Shown: piece by piece, positions 8,450-17,851 of the stretch
How positions within the stretch are numbered: position 1 is the first letter of the stretch
Layout: the number at the start of each line of letters is the position of its first letter
Assembly: GCA_002495055.1 (NCBI GenBank)
Contig: DADR01000067.1
Location: forward strand, 1 to 64,000
Source: Methanoregula sp. UBA247
GTDB taxonomy: Archaea; Halobacteriota; Methanomicrobia; Methanomicrobiales; Methanospirillaceae
DNA length: 64,000 nucleotides
Direction: 5' to 3'
Notes under the pieces: model-generated
Databases searched by the model: none
What the model saw: only the letters and a program-made list of their open reading frames with translations
What the model was told of the DNA's origin: nothing
Made by a program: the position numbers and the translations under genes

Positions 8450-8503
8450 ATTCTCACAAACACTTTATATGCAGTTTCCCTATATAGCTAATTGAGAAAC
8501 GAG
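8450..8503. promoter_or_regulatory. Compact divergent promoter of mbf1 and pan
   Basis: Only 54 bases separate the two start codons. On the plus strand a TATATA at 8481-8486 lies about 20 bases before the pan ATG at 8504. On the minus strand CATATAAAG (8463-8471) lies about 15-22 bases before the mbf1 ATG. Neither start has a Shine-Dalgarno site, so both messages are probably leaderless or nearly so. The two promoters are close enough to interfere or share regulation. Confidence 0.6.
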
Positions 8504-9814
8504 ATGGGAGATATCCTTCACCAGTCACCAGATCCTCAGACACCGGAAGAACTCTACCGGTTGTACCGCACGCTTACTGAGCAGCTTCGCGGACAATTGA
8601 GCCAGATAGAGAATGACAAGCACGATCTCGAAGTACAGATGCTTGAGCGGGTAGGAAACCTCGAATCCCGCAACCTGGAACTCCGTGAACAGTTACGGCA
8701 GGTAGAGGCAGACAAGCGGTATATCGAGACCCAGAAGATCCGGTATGAACGGGAAGTGAGGAAGCTCAAGAGTGAGAGCGAGCAGCTCCGTAGCCCCCCC
8801 CTGATTATTGGTACTATCACCGATGTTGTGGATGCGTCCCGGGTAATTGTCAGGAGCAGTGCGGGTCCGCGATTCATGGTACGAAGTTCCCCGACCATCA
8901 GTGCCGAGGAACTCAAACCTGGAGTCCGCTGCACGCTCAACCAGCAGTCGCTGGCTATCGTTGAGCTTCTCCCCACCAGCTTTGATTCGCAGATCTATGG
9001 TATGGAACTGGTGGATTCCCCGCAGGAAACCTATTCGGATATCGGGGGTCTGGAAGTCCAGATCAATGAAATACGAGAAGCCGTTGAACTTCCGTTGAAA
9101 AGTCCTGAACTTTTCATAAGGATCGGTGTTGATCCTCCAAAAGGTGTGTTGCTTCACGGACCTCCGGGAACAGGAAAGACATTGCTGGCAAAAGCCGTTG
9201 CACACGAGACCAATGCCCATTTCATGCGGGTCGTGGGATCTGAGCTTGTCCAGAAATATATCGGGGAAGGTGCACGACTTGTCCGGGAACTTTTCGATCT
9301 TGCCAAGAAGAAGTCCCCGACCATCATCTTCATCGATGAAATTGATGCCGTGGGTGCGTCCCGCACCGAAGCAAATACCTCCGGAGACCGGGAAGTGCAG
9401 AGGACGCTCATGCAGCTCCTGGCGGGTATGGACGGGTTTGAGAACCGGGGGGATGTGAAGATCATTGGTGCAACAAACCGGATAGATATCCTGGACCGTG
9501 CATTGCTCCGGCCCGGGCGGTTTGATCGGATTATCGAAATCCCGCTGCCGGATGAAAAGGGACGGTTGTCAATCCTGAAAGTCCATAGCCGGTCTTTGAC
9601 GATTGACGAGGATGTAGATCTCGGTGAAGTCGCAAAACAAACCGAGGGTAAGAACGGTGCAGACCTTCGGGCAATCTGCATGGAAGCCGGTATGTTTGCG
9701 ATCCGGAAGGACCGCCCGGCGATAACCCAGGAAGATTTTCTTGCTGCAATCACGAAAATCCGTGTCGACTTTCACCGGGGATTAGAAGACGTCGAAGGCG
9801 TCATGTTCGCATAA
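8504..9814 (+). CDS. pan: Proteasome-activating nucleotidase (PAN), AAA+ ATPase
   Basis: A 436-residue AAA+ unfoldase that feeds proteins to the archaeal 20S proteasome. An N-terminal coiled coil spans about residues 12-95, an OB domain about 98-155, and the ATPase domain 175-400 with Walker A GPPGTGKT (219-226), Walker [10 protein letters not shown] (273-281), a second-region [10 protein letters not shown] and the arginine-finger segment LLRPGRFDR. The C-terminal tail docks on the proteasome in PAN proteins; here it ends V-M-F-A, with Phe where the classical HbYX motif has Tyr. A TTG start at 8492 is possible, but the ATG at 8504 fits the TATA position. No proteasome subunit gene is in the window. 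Confidence 0.95.
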   Translation: MGDILHQSPDPQTPEELYRLYRTLTEQLRGQLSQIENDKHDLEVQMLERVGNLESRNLELREQLRQVEADKRYIETQKIRYEREVRKLKSESEQLRSPPLIIGTITDVVDASRVIVRSSAGPRFMVRSSPTISAEELKPGVRCTLNQQSLAIVELLPTSFDSQIYGMELVDSPQETYSDIGGLEVQINEIREAVELPLKSPELFIRIGVDPPKGVLLHGPPGTGKTLLAKAVAHETNAHFMRVVGSELVQKYIGEGARLVRELFDLAKKKSPTIIFIDEIDAVGASRTEANTSGDREVQRTLMQLLAGMDGFENRGDVKIIGATNRIDILDRALLRPGRFDRIIEIPLPDEKGRLSILKVHSRSLTIDEDVDLGEVAKQTEGKNGADLRAICMEAGMFAIRKDRPAITQEDFLAAITKIRVDFHRGLEDVEGVMFA

Positions 9815-10103
9815 GGTACAATTTTTTTCATCCCTGTTTTTCTCTTTACCAGGAACCATTTTTCAGGTTTTTTCCGGTACTTGCAGCCTTTTATCCAGGA
9901 GTCCCCCCGTGTCCTTCCATGACGAGGTGTGCCGCATTTGACGTTTTTTATCAAGCTTCAAAGAGGAGAGTGCAGTCCGGAAATAAGCCTTTCTGGTAGG
10001 GTCCATGAAGAGAACATATAAATTGTTACTGGCGAGAGATTTGTTAATCACTTAATGTCAGGTACCAATCATACCAGGATTGTTGTTCAGAGGATGCGAA
10101 TAT

Positions 10104-10445
10104 ATGCCGGACCAGAATGGTAATAATGACCATAATTCCCCCATAAACGATACAAATATGGCCAAAGAAAGTTTACCTTCCGAAATCCCCCCGAAAATGA
10201 CCCTGGAGAACATTATCGATTTGACCGGAGAACTCGAACATTTAAATGAACTGGTCATGCTCCAGATTGATAAAACGGGAGGATTTACGTCAACAGAATC
10301 GTATTTTTTTACAGTTCAGCCAATTCTGGATCTGCTTGAAGTTGAGATCAGGATCCGGTTCTATCCCGGGATGAATATCCAGGAAATGAAACTTCTCGTC
10401 CAGGACTGGATAGACAAAGAGATTGCCTGCGTGAAAAAATGTTAA
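10104..10445 (+). CDS. Hypothetical protein (113 aa)
   Basis: The ATG at 10104 follows AGAGGA at good spacing; an upstream TTG at 10080 would include that site. Residues 1-35 are polar and probably disordered (Asn, Asp, Ser, Pro-rich). Residues 36-113 form a predicted helical domain (TLENIIDLTGELEHLNEL; LLEVEIRIRFYPGMNI; EMKLLVQDWIDKEI). No membrane segment, no metal motif. The gene stops four bases before the convergent TraB-family gene. I do not recognise the family; codon choice and RBS support it as real. The 289 bases before it (9815-10103) contain only T-rich sequence after pan and the upstream region of this gene. Confidence 0.55.
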   Translation: MPDQNGNNDHNSPINDTNMAKESLPSEIPPKMTLENIIDLTGELEHLNELVMLQIDKTGGFTSTESYFFTVQPILDLLEVEIRIRFYPGMNIQEMKLLVQDWIDKEIACVKKC

Positions 10446-10449
10446 ATTT

Positions 10450-11655
10450 TTACATCCAGCCAGTTGCAAATACCCACATATTGTGAAGTCCTGTTGAGAT
10501 TACGATACCCGGATCTATGTTCAGAACAGGGAACACAAAAATAAAATAAAGGGCTGTACCTGAAAGGCTGCCAAGATTTGCAAGTGCTGCGACAAGGACA
10601 ACCCGGAAGAGCGGGATTTTTGCCATATCGGTCAGGGTCTCCGCTTCATAGATCTTCCGGAAGTCAGAGATGGGCGGTTTTCTTACCTTGGCCTCGACAT
10701 ATGCACCAATCCATCCCGCGTGGATCATGGGGTTGAGTGAAGTAAACCATGCAACACAAAAACAGGTAAGTGCAGTATAGGGGTGTCCTCCGGCAAGAAG
10801 CGTGAACACCGCGGCGAGTATCCCGTGAATAATTACCCAGAAGAGGAACGCATAGAGCAGTATGTTCAACCCGACACCAGAGAATGCGATCGCGGCGAGA
10901 AGTAACAGGAAAATTGCAGTTATGCCAAATCCAAAGACTTTTCCCCAGGGAAACGATGCTGGTTCTTGGCTGAGTGGATCGAAAGGAGGAAGCGTATCCG
11001 GTTTGTCAAGGTAATTTGAAATCCCCTGCCGGTGTCCTGCACCAACCACTGCGAGTATACGTCCCTCCGGTCTCTGGACTTTTAACAGGATAAGCTGGTG
11101 TGCGATGAATGCATCCCGTTCATCAATCAATGCCCGTGCACCGTTCGGTGAGAATTTCCGGAATTCCTCCATAACCGCATCGATCACGTTCTGTTCCTTG
11201 AGCGATTCAATATCGATCTCCTGCCCGTTATCAATTTCAGCTATGGACGAGATTAATGCCCAGAACATTTTGATCTTTTCGATAATCCCCAGCGAACTCC
11301 AGAAGCGCAGGAGAGTAAGGCGGATATCCCGGTCTACCAGTGCAATGGGGATGCCCCGCTGCTCTGCCTCTGCAATAGCAATTTTCATTTCAGCGCCAGG
11401 CTCGACACCGACATCGATCCCGATCTTACGCTGGAGGTACGCCAGCAGCCACTGGACAAGGAGCGAATTGAAGTTTTTCACTTCAAGTACGTCGCTCACG
11501 GAAGGGTCGCGGGCCTGCTTTTTAAGCGCGGTAAATCGTGCTGTATCGAGTTCAATCGCTACGACATCCGGCTTGAAATCCTCGATCCCCGCCCGCACTT
11601 CATCGACACTTTGCTGTGAGACATGTGCTGTCCCGATGATCTTTATCTCTGCCAT
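10450..11655 (-). CDS. TraB-family membrane protein
   Basis: A 401-residue protein. An N-terminal TraB/PrgY-like domain (1-215) carries the family histidine motif GTAHVS (8-13), a conserved Glu in A-I-E-L-D (34-38) and G-A-G-H-R (205-209). The C-terminal half has several hydrophobic segments (about 238-262, 265-290, 300-325, 350-400), so it is membrane-anchored. Enterococcal TraB/PrgY lowers pheromone activity, and related Tiki proteases use a similar conserved Glu/His set; the archaeal role is unknown. ATG at 11655. It stands 98 bases upstream (in its own direction, downstream) of the trkH stop on the same strand and is transcribed with or after it. Confidence 0.85.
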   Translation of the reverse strand: MAEIKIIGTAHVSQQSVDEVRAGIEDFKPDVVAIELDTARFTALKKQARDPSVSDVLEVKNFNSLLVQWLLAYLQRKIGIDVGVEPGAEMKIAIAEAEQRGIPIALVDRDIRLTLLRFWSSLGIIEKIKMFWALISSIAEIDNGQEIDIESLKEQNVIDAVMEEFRKFSPNGARALIDERDAFIAHQLILLKVQRPEGRILAVVGAGHRQGISNYLDKPDTLPPFDPLSQEPASFPWGKVFGFGITAIFLLLLAAIAFSGVGLNILLYAFLFWVIIHGILAAVFTLLAGGHPYTALTCFCVAWFTSLNPMIHAGWIGAYVEAKVRKPPISDFRKIYEAETLTDMAKIPLFRVVLVAALANLGSLSGTALYFIFVFPVLNIDPGIVISTGLHNMWVFATGWM

Positions 11656-11752
11656 TGAGCTCCGTTATTCCACAACTATCTGTGCTGCATCCACATTAAT
11701 GTACGAGATGATTTTTCTCAAATGTGAGTATGTTTCGATTAAACGTGCTGCT

Positions 11753-13267
11753 CTAATACCGTTCATAATGATTATATACCCGGGGAGCGGGTTTCTGTTT
11801 TGTCATATCCTCTTCTATCCCCTTGAAGATCCCAAGGACAATAATGATCACCGGAACGATCTCAAGTCTTCCCAGCCACATGAGGACAATAAAGATCCAT
11901 TTAATAAAAAAAGGACTTGCTTGTGAAATAAATCCGACCGTAAGCCCGGTGTTACTCAATGCTGACACAAGTTCAAAGATTACTTCTTCGAGTCTGAATG
12001 ACGTGATATACAAGTGCAGGGAAACAATGGTCGCAGTAAATATTGTAAGGACATAGACAATTATTACCAGCATATTCTTTGAGATCGCCAGCTCCGAAAT
12101 TTCTTTGGAGAGTGTCCGGCCTCCGGAATGGAGGGGCACCATTACATGACTGCTCACAAAGAAACGCCGGAACCACCATTTCACTCCTTCATAGGCAAGC
12201 ATTACACGGTTTACCTTGATCCCTCCGGCAGCACTTCCCATCGCCCCGCCAATGAACATCATCATCGCGACAACAGCGATCGGGACGGCAACCCATTGAT
12301 GTGGATTGGAATTCTGCAGTCCACAGGTACAGAGTCCTGATACAGCAGTGAATGTTCCCTGTCGGAACGCAGTAACAAGCGGCAGATTACCAAAGATATA
12401 CAGATCCCATGTGGTTATCAGGGAACCTGCAAGGGCAATCAGCAACAATATTTTCACGGTCTTATCGTAAAACATCTCACGGACCTGACCGTGATAGAGA
12501 AGAAAGAAAACCTTGAACGGGATCGCACCGGTTATCATCACCGGAAGGAGCAGGATTTCCAAAAACGGATTATTGTAGTATGCCAGTCCCCCCGAGTGAA
12601 CCGTGAAACCTCCGGTGGCAATTGCAACCATCACCAGGTTAAGCGAATCCCACAGGGGTATCCCGACAAGCATGATAAGACCGGTAAACGCGAAGGTCAG
12701 AACAAGGTAAATCATCCACATCCGCCGGCTGGTAGATACAACGGGGGACACCAGTTCTTCTTCGCGTCCTTCCGCACGATACAGCCGGAACAGTGAGACC
12801 CGGGTTTTCCTTCGCAATGAAATACCGAATGCTATGATACCGATACCCCCTATCCACTGGGTATAAGACCGCCAGAAAAGAAGCGTTTTTGGAGTCGTAT
12901 CAATAGATGATATCATAGAAAAGCCCGTCCCGGTCCAGCCGGACATCGCCTCAAAAACACTATCAGTATAGGACATATGCAGCCCGAACACAAAGGGAAG
13001 TGCGCCAATAAGGGCAATTGCAAACCACGATGTTGCGACAGCAAAAAGAGTGCTGGAAACGGATGGTTCAAGGTCCTTGTACGATATATGTGAGAAAAGA
13101 CCACCGAATAGAATAAACAAAAGGGGGGCAGATGCCATGGGAAGCAGCATGTCCCATTCACCGAAAATAACGAGCACGAGAAAAGGAAGCAATGATGCGA
13201 TTCCAAGGAACTCAAAAATGAGACCCATGTCGTGCGCAATCATAACGATATGCTCGATGCTCTTCAT
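11753..13267 (-). CDS. trkH: TrkH-type potassium uptake transporter
   Basis: A 504-residue polytopic K+ transporter subunit. Four pore repeats are visible through their selectivity-filter regions: S-G-W-T-G-T-G-F-S, A-T-G-G-F-T-V-H-S, L-C-T-C-G-L-Q and L-S-N-T-G-L-T-V-G, each between two membrane helices. TrkH needs a cytosolic NAD-binding TrkA-like gate, and none is encoded next to it. I prefer ATG 13265-13267: an AT-rich TATA-like ATATTAAAC lies about 25-30 bases upstream, which suits a leaderless message. A TTG at 13339 would add 24 polar residues. Two other transport genes for ions or small solutes follow divergently. Confidence 0.9.
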   Translation of the reverse strand: MKSIEHIVMIAHDMGLIFEFLGIASLLPFLVLVIFGEWDMLLPMASAPLLFILFGGLFSHISYKDLEPSVSSTLFAVATSWFAIALIGALPFVFGLHMSYTDSVFEAMSGWTGTGFSMISSIDTTPKTLLFWRSYTQWIGGIGIIAFGISLRRKTRVSLFRLYRAEGREEELVSPVVSTSRRMWMIYLVLTFAFTGLIMLVGIPLWDSLNLVMVAIATGGFTVHSGGLAYYNNPFLEILLLPVMITGAIPFKVFFLLYHGQVREMFYDKTVKILLLIALAGSLITTWDLYIFGNLPLVTAFRQGTFTAVSGLCTCGLQNSNPHQWVAVPIAVVAMMMFIGGAMGSAAGGIKVNRVMLAYEGVKWWFRRFFVSSHVMVPLHSGGRTLSKEISELAISKNMLVIIVYVLTIFTATIVSLHLYITSFRLEEVIFELVSALSNTGLTVGFISQASPFFIKWIFIVLMWLGRLEIVPVIIIVLGIFKGIEEDMTKQKPAPRVYNHYERY

Positions 13268-13382
13268 CAGATATCCGAAGCAGATTGGTAGTTTAATATT
13301 GTTATGGGTATCGCTCTCTTTACCATTTAAAAAAGACAAGCATACCTATTAATTTCTGGCACGGCACAATACGTATTCATCC

Positions 13383-14417
13383 ATGAAATCGCTCCGAACC
13401 GAGCTGTTCCCGTTCGTCCTTATTGTTGTACTTATCCTTTTAGCATTCGCAATTTTCTGGGCAGTGATGGATATGGTGCTCCTGGGCGCCTCAATTGCTG
13501 TTGTTCTCCTGCCTCTGCACCACCGCATTTTGAAATATACACGGCCGCGAATCTCAGCAGAGATCGTGACGCTTGCAGTATTCATTGCATTAGCAGTTTC
13601 CGTACTCATAACTCATTTTATCCTGATTTCGAACGCCGCAGGTCTCAAAGATTTATTTGGATCCATCAGTATATGGCTGAACAATCCCGCAACCAACCCA
13701 TTGGATTTTGGTATTCCGGTTTCAAAGGCAACCCTGTCGGCCTTGCTTGATGAGGGAACCGCTCTCTTTGTTGATTATCAGAAGACGCTCATCAACAATC
13801 TTTCCCTCATCATGTTCAAGATGCTCGTGTTATTTGTTTCACTATTTTCCCTGCTGAGGTGGGGAGAAGAACTTAAAATAAAACTCACGCGTCATGTTCC
13901 TGTAGTGCTGACAGGGTATATCACGAAGTTATCGGAAGTGACCGTGGATACCCTGTATGCCATATATATCGTCCAGATCGCAATTGCCATCCTCACGTTT
14001 TTTATTGCTCTGCCGGTTTTTTACCTGCTGGGATACGGGAATATCCTCTTCTACTCATTCCTCGCTGCATTCTGTGAGCTCATTCCCATCCTTGGATCAT
14101 CAGTCGCTTTTATCCTCTTTGGGACGTATGCTTTCTCACTGGGTGACACACGGGGAGTCTTCATCCTGTTTTTTCTTGGCTACCTGATCGTTTCCTGTGT
14201 GCCGGAAATCTATGTCCGCCCGGTGCTTGTGGGAAGGCGGGTTAAAATCCATCCCTTAATTATGTTTATCGGGATCATCAGCGGGATCCTGACCATGGGG
14301 CTCGCAGGATTTGTTCTGGGCCCGGTCATCATCGTCATGATCACCACCAGTTACCGGATGTACATAAAAGACCGAAAAGATCGTGGCGAATCTGGATCGT
14401 TGTTTGAACACTCTTAA
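13383..14417 (+). CDS. PerM / AI-2E-family transporter
   Basis: A 344-residue membrane protein of the AI-2E exporter superfamily (former DUF20). It has a pair of N-terminal helices (about 8-28 and 30-50), a third helix near 58-80, an extracytoplasmic region of about 60 residues, then four or five helices. The family's conserved C-terminal block is clear in G-Y-G-N-I-L-F-Y-S-F, C-E-L-I-P-I-L-G-S-S, and the closing V-G-R-R-V-K-I-H-P-L-I-M-F-I-G-I-I-S-G-G-like segment with GLAGFVLGPV. Substrates differ among members (AI-2, Na+/H+), so none is assigned. It begins 115 bases from trkH, divergently. Bases 14418-14707 beyond it show no gene. Confidence 0.85.
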   Translation: MKSLRTELFPFVLIVVLILLAFAIFWAVMDMVLLGASIAVVLLPLHHRILKYTRPRISAEIVTLAVFIALAVSVLITHFILISNAAGLKDLFGSISIWLNNPATNPLDFGIPVSKATLSALLDEGTALFVDYQKTLINNLSLIMFKMLVLFVSLFSLLRWGEELKIKLTRHVPVVLTGYITKLSEVTVDTLYAIYIVQIAIAILTFFIALPVFYLLGYGNILFYSFLAAFCELIPILGSSVAFILFGTYAFSLGDTRGVFILFFLGYLIVSCVPEIYVRPVLVGRRVKIHPLIMFIGIISGILTMGLAGFVLGPVIIVMITTSYRMYIKDRKDRGESGSLFEHS

Positions 14418-14707
14418 AAGAGAATTTCTTTTTGGCCTTGGAAAGTTCCTGTATCGGGAGATGAGAAGAGAGCACCACGGATATGACGGAGGGAAAAGTA
14501 CCTGTCCCTCCTGCAGCCCCGGTGATGAAAGCGATGGTGACCTGTTACCTCTTTTTGGAGTTATCACAGTTTTCGGGAACTGAAAGCGGCTGGATTAAAA
14601 AACCCCCCTCGAGTGTTCATCATTTTTTTTAAAAACATTGCCAACGGTTTTTTCCTGCTTCAAAAGAGAAAGGATTATACCCTATTTCTGACGACTGGTA
14701 TTGAAGA

Positions 14708-16522
14708 ATGCTTAAAAATTATTTTGCAATTCCGGGAATCGTCAAGTCGATGGGGCTTGTCTTTGGAGATATCGGTACAAGCCCGATCTATACCTTCACC
14801 GCAATTTTCCTCCTCATCCCCCCCACACCCCAGAATATCATGGGTATCCTCTCCCTGATCATCTGGACGCTCACCATTCTTGTAACGGTACAATATACTT
14901 TTCTTGCCATGCACCTCGGTAAAAAGGGTGAGGGTGGCACAATCGTGCTAAAAGAGATCCTTTTACCGCTTTTAAAATCCTCAAACCAGGTAGCCTTTAT
15001 TTCCTTGTTGGCGATTGTCGGAATATCGCTGTTTATCGGGGATAGTGTAATTACACCGGCTATAAGTATCCTTTCAGCGGTCGAAGGTATTCTCCTGATC
15101 CCGGGTTTTGAGAACGTATCACAGCTCACTCTCATGATTCTTGCTGCATTTATTGCGATCGGTCTTTTCTCAATTCAGGTGCGGGGCACGGAAAAGGTTG
15201 CATGGGCGTTCGGTCCGGTTATGGTCATATGGTTTATTGCACTCGCAGGAGCGGGACTTATCGCACTTTTTGCGGCACCGCAGGTGATCCTTGCAATCAA
15301 CCCGATGTATGGAATAAATTATATCCTGAACAATGGTCTGGCAGGATTTCTCATCCTCTCATCAGTAATACTGTGCGCAACCGGCGGTGAAGCATTGTAT
15401 GCGGACATGGGGCATCTTGGCAGAGAGCCTATTGTCCGTGCGTGGTACCTTGTTTTTGTCGCACTTGCGATCAACTATCTTGGCCAGGGTGCGTTCATGA
15501 TGGTACACCCGGAAACAAAAAATGTTCTTTTTGAGATGGTATATTCTGAGTTCCAGATGTTGTATATTCCCTTCCTTCTTTTGAGCATCACTGCGACAAT
15601 CATCGCTTCACAGGCAATGATTTCCGGAATATTTTCAATTGTATACCAGGGTATCACCACTCGCATCATGCCCCTGCTGAAGATAGATTATACTTCAGTC
15701 CAGCTCAGGTCACAGATTTACATTGATGTGATTAACTGGTTGCTGCTTTTTGCAGTCCTGCTGATTATCGCAATTTTCCGGAGTTCCAATAACCTGACGC
15801 ATGCCTATGGACTGGCGGTCAGTGGCACCATGGCTATTACGGGTGTTATGATCCTCTGGATTTTAATCCTCCGCGGTGAGCTGGTAAAAACACTTATTAC
15901 GATTGTCGTGCTGCTTGTCACCCTCATGTTCCTGTTCTCCAATTTCAGTAAAATTCCGTACGGGGGTTACTGGTCGCTTCTCATTGCATCCATTCCCTTA
16001 GGAGTTATTTTGATCTATGTGTACGGCCAGAAAAAACTCGGTGCAGCGCTTAAACCGGTTCCCCTCGACGATTTCTTGAAACAATACCATGAAGTATATA
16101 AATCCATCAACAGGATTTCCGGATCAGCGCTGTTCTTCGCCCGTGACTTCCGCAGGCTGCCCCAGTATATTCCACGGATTATGTTCACCAACAATATCAT
16201 TTATGACGATAATATTATCGTTTCGATCATACGGACAGAACAACCCTTTGGTGTGACGTGGGGGGTCACCCGCGAGATTGCTCAGGGACTTTCCATCTTT
16301 GAGGTATACTTAGGATACATGGAAATTGTCGATATCGGGGCAATCTTAAAAGAGGCGGAGATTGAAGAAAAAACAATCTTCTATGGTATGGAAGACATTG
16401 TGACCACTCACCCGGTCTGGCGCATCTTTGCGGCAATCAAACGCCTGACCCCTTCCATGGTCCAGTTCTACAAGCTGCCTTCCGATAAGATGCACGGGGT
16501 TGTAACCAGGGTGGAATTATAG
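14708..16522 (+). CDS. kup: Kup-family potassium uptake protein
   Basis: A 604-residue KUP/HAK/KT transporter. The signature V-F-G-D-I-G-T-S-P-I-Y-T is at residues 18-29, followed by about 12 membrane helices to residue 440 (G-K-K-G-E-G-G-T, G-D-S-V-I-T-P-A-I-S, T-G-G-E-A-L-Y-A-D-M-G-H-x-G are conserved motifs) and a cytosolic C-terminal domain of about 160 residues. Kup proteins import K+ by proton symport or related mechanisms, and bacterial and archaeal examples work at low pH. With trkH nearby the cell has two K+ import routes encoded within 5 kb. No strong ribosome binding site precedes the ATG. Confidence 0.92.
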   Translation: MLKNYFAIPGIVKSMGLVFGDIGTSPIYTFTAIFLLIPPTPQNIMGILSLIIWTLTILVTVQYTFLAMHLGKKGEGGTIVLKEILLPLLKSSNQVAFISLLAIVGISLFIGDSVITPAISILSAVEGILLIPGFENVSQLTLMILAAFIAIGLFSIQVRGTEKVAWAFGPVMVIWFIALAGAGLIALFAAPQVILAINPMYGINYILNNGLAGFLILSSVILCATGGEALYADMGHLGREPIVRAWYLVFVALAINYLGQGAFMMVHPETKNVLFEMVYSEFQMLYIPFLLLSITATIIASQAMISGIFSIVYQGITTRIMPLLKIDYTSVQLRSQIYIDVINWLLLFAVLLIIAIFRSSNNLTHAYGLAVSGTMAITGVMILWILILRGELVKTLITIVVLLVTLMFLFSNFSKIPYGGYWSLLIASIPLGVILIYVYGQKKLGAALKPVPLDDFLKQYHEVYKSINRISGSALFFARDFRRLPQYIPRIMFTNNIIYDDNIIVSIIRTEQPFGVTWGVTREIAQGLSIFEVYLGYMEIVDIGAILKEAEIEEKTIFYGMEDIVTTHPVWRIFAAIKRLTPSMVQFYKLPSDKMHGVVTRVEL

Positions 16523-16814
16523 AAAGTATCTTCACTATCAAAGGAGCTGCTTTTGCAATTCATTGATCACAATAAGTACCCGTAACTCAGTTATCCACCA
16601 GGTGTGGTTGTCAGATACCATCATTAATTACCCTGATATTCCAGGTTTAATCACGGACAATGAGAGAGTAAATCGCACAACCCTGATCCAGAAATATGAC
16701 GATATCCTCATATTTTCCCCGCACCTATATATTATCCACGCGGGGTTAACCCTGCAGGGCGCTATCATACCCGATCAACTATCACATAAAAAACTGGCAG
16801 AACCTTATCACCGG

Positions 16815-16899
16815 GCGTGGGTATCCGAGTCAGGTCAAAGGAGCGGGATTTAGGGTCCCGTCGCGCAGGCGTTCGTCGGTTCGAATCCGGCCCCACGCA
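16815..16899 (+). tRNA. tRNA-Leu, anticodon UAG
   Basis: A full cloverleaf can be drawn. The acceptor stem pairs GCGTGGG (16815-16821) with CCCACGC (16892-16898), discriminator A at 16899. The anticodon stem CGGGA/TCCCG encloses loop TTTAGGG, giving anticodon TAG. There is a long variable arm as expected for leucine, and the T arm GTCGG-TTCGAAT-CCGGC (16875-16891). CCA is not encoded. An A/T-rich box at about 16784-16793 is at promoter distance. The overlapping open frame 16563-16853 is spurious, and the rest of 16523-16814 shows no gene. Confidence 0.95.
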
Positions 16900-16911
16900 T
16901 TTTTATCAAGG
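16896..16911 (+). repeat. Left copy of a 16-bp direct repeat at the tRNA-Leu 3' end (probable att site)
   Basis: CGCATTTTTATCAAGG starts in the last bases of the tRNA acceptor stem and recurs exactly at 20034-20049. With one gap the similarity extends through GATA and GGTAT on the right side. A direct repeat of a tRNA 3' end bounding foreign-looking DNA is the usual scar of site-specific integration. Confidence 0.65.
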
Positions 16912-17100
16912 GATAGTGGTATCTCAAAAATTTTGAACTTTTTTGGTTCGCGCATATTTCAAATCGAAGTAGCTTAAAAAAAATTCCCTTCTTTTGATTT
17001 TGGTGAATTTCAATTACTAACTATCATCAATCTTCATCAATTTGCGATAAGGAATATTTATGCATAGATTAATTTCTTTTCGAGATGATATGCCCATAAG

Positions 17101-17808
17101 ATGGACAAGATAACCACTGAAATTATCAAGCAAATTGATGAAATTTTATCTGAATGGGAAGATTTTAAAAAAGCCTCTCGCGGTTCTGATGGTTATAAGA
17201 AAAAAACATACGAATCTACTTCTTCTTATTTATTCACAACAACATGCGATGCAATATTTAGATTTGCTCCCACTGAAAGTGCATATGTATCGGATACAAA
17301 AACAATCATCGATTTAGTAAAGGGCGATTTACAAAAAAATGGTTGTGGACGCCTTTCCGATTTTGATCACCTAATTGGAATATTAGAGGCAATTAAAAAT
17401 GCTTACATTAAGGGATATTTTATCCATATATCGGAACTAATAACAGCTGAATTATTTTCAGACTTTATAGAAATGGCGGATTATTATCTACAAGCAGGAC
17501 ACAAAGATGCCGCTGCCGTTATTCTTGGGGGTGTGTTAGAAGAACACATACGAAAATTATGCAAAAAAAATAACATTCCAATTACTCATAAAAACGCTCA
17601 AAATGAAATAAAACCCACCAAATCCGATACTCTTAACTCTGATTTAGCAAAAGCAAGTGTATATTCAGTAGGTTATCAAAAACAAATTATTGCATGGTTA
17701 GATATTAGAAATAATGCCGCACATGGACATTATTCAACATATTCTAAAGACCAAATTCAAAATATGATCGATGGATTACGTTCATTTATAAATTTACATC
17801 CTGCTTAA
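17101..17808 (+). CDS. HEPN-type protein of the tRNA-Leu island, candidate RNase effector
   Basis: A 235-residue, mostly helical protein. Near the C-terminus it has the motif R-N-N-A-A-H-G (residues 203-209), matching the R-x4-6-H active-site pattern of HEPN ribonucleases, inside a helix-rich region (about 125-235) with L-G-G-V-L-E-E-H-I-R-K-L and W-L-D-I-R-N-N-A-A-H. Known HEPN proteins cut RNA in toxin-antitoxin, abortive infection and CRISPR systems. The N-terminal 120 residues are unrecognised. The DNA is visibly richer in A/T, with A/T third positions, than the genes on either side, which points to transfer. No ribosome binding site precedes the ATG. It is the first of three same-strand genes. 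Confidence 0.6.
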   Translation: MDKITTEIIKQIDEILSEWEDFKKASRGSDGYKKKTYESTSSYLFTTTCDAIFRFAPTESAYVSDTKTIIDLVKGDLQKNGCGRLSDFDHLIGILEAIKNAYIKGYFIHISELITAELFSDFIEMADYYLQAGHKDAAAVILGGVLEEHIRKLCKKNNIPITHKNAQNEIKPTKSDTLNSDLAKASVYSVGYQKQIIAWLDIRNNAAHGHYSTYSKDQIQNMIDGLRSFINLHPA

Positions 17809-17851
17809 TTTTTTTACAATATTTATAATAAAAAATGATTTAATAATTATT

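Noticed and set aside
8554..9753. Long minus-strand frames inside pan
   Set aside because: Shadows of the AAA+ gene; no ribosome binding sites and Ser/Arg-rich translations.
11105..11926. Plus-strand frame of 273 codons across traB and trkH
   Set aside because: Antisense to two well-supported genes and Ser/Ile/Arg-rich composition.
16563..16853. Open frame of 96 codons upstream of and into tRNA-Leu
   Set aside because: It runs through the first half of the tRNA, has no ribosome binding site and no protein-like composition.
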